Assembly: GCA_947177775.1 (NCBI GenBank)
Contig: CAMWVS010000032.1
Coordinates: 1-35,702, forward strand
Direction: 5' to 3'
DNA: 35,702 nt
Origin: an uncultured Prevotella sp.
GTDB taxonomy: Bacteria > Bacteroidota > Bacteroidia > Bacteroidales > Bacteroidaceae
Each line of letters starts with the position of its first letter. Positions within the stretch are counted from its first letter, which is position 1. This document shows, piece after piece, positions 35,615 to 35,702 of the stretch. Below the pieces are notes generated by a model. The model was given only the letters and a program-made list of their open reading frames with translations. It was not told the origin of the DNA and ran no database searches. A program made the position numbers and the translations under genes.

Positions 35615-35653
35615 GCCGTAAGGGCCTCCCGGGGTTGCAACAAGGGCCCCGTT
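35615..35653 (+). repeat. Third piece of the GCCGTAAGGGCC repeat family
   Basis: GCCGTAAGGGCCTCCCG followed by GGGTTGCAACAAGGGCCCCGTTG matches units in copies A and B, then runs into the G tract at the window end. The rest of the element, if any, is outside. Confidence 0.6.
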
Positions 35654-35671
35654 GGGGGGGGGGGGGGGGGG
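35654..35671. repeat. 18-G homopolymer near the right edge
   Basis: Eighteen consecutive G's, 31 bp from the end, in very GC-rich sequence. It may be an assembly or sequencing artefact at a contig end. Confidence 0.8.
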
Positions 35672-35702
35672 CCGGGGGAAGGAGCCGGGGCCGCGGTGGA
35701 AC

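Overview
The window looks like a chromosomal segment of a Bacteroidota bacterium, most likely Prevotella or a close relative. Upstream regions carry the Bacteroidota promoter pattern (TTTG, about 19-21 nt, TAnnTTTG) and lack clear Shine-Dalgarno sequences. Typical Bacteroidota proteins are present: a Porin_10-type porin, DUF4468 and DUF4293 proteins, the divergent omega subunit, a BtuG-like lipoprotein, and a MalQ with two starch-binding modules. I saw no tRNA, rRNA, CRISPR array, intact insertion sequence or prophage.

Layout, left to right. A partial lipoprotein mutarotase runs off the left edge (minus strand). A long non-coding stretch with a GC-rich repeat element follows, then an orphan secreted protein. 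The galactose operon galM - MFS transporter - galK is on the minus strand. Next, also minus: folC, the chaperone pair grpE-dnaJ, and a YbiT-like ABC-F ATPase. The strand then switches to plus: a BlaI-type repressor, an M56 (BlaR1-like) membrane peptidase and an overlapping lipoprotein; a second, inverted copy of the repeat element; a cobalamin riboswitch controlling a BtuB-like receptor and a BtuG-like lipoprotein; and an RluA-family pseudouridine synthase. menA (minus) and an HD-domain hydrolase (plus) diverge. A minus-strand group follows: DUF4468 protein, small membrane protein, porin. uvrB (minus) and bamD-rpoZ-DUF4293 (plus) diverge. A gene-poor region with a candidate small RNA comes next, then mltG (minus) diverging from malQ and a HAD phosphatase (plus). 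The right edge holds another piece of the repeat family and an 18-G run.

How the genes work together. The gal operon imports galactose, interconverts its anomers and phosphorylates it; the outer lipoprotein mutarotase could supply the anomer before uptake. BtuB and BtuG form a surface capture-and-import pair for vitamin B12 under riboswitch control. The BlaI/M56 pair is a one-component proteolytic signalling module. Its third gene encodes a lipoprotein whose C-terminal region resembles the peptidase's own C-terminal region, which suggests a shared ligand or a competing sensor.

The most unusual points are: (1) a roughly 360-bp non-coding element in two inverted copies whose conserved blocks keep nearly exact spacing; (2) the duplicated domain in the BlaI/M56 locus; (3) an ABC-F protein in which one composite ATP site looks intact and the other degenerate; (4) a small-RNA candidate with a consensus promoter and a terminator; and (5) overlapping face-to-face promoters of menA and the HD gene.
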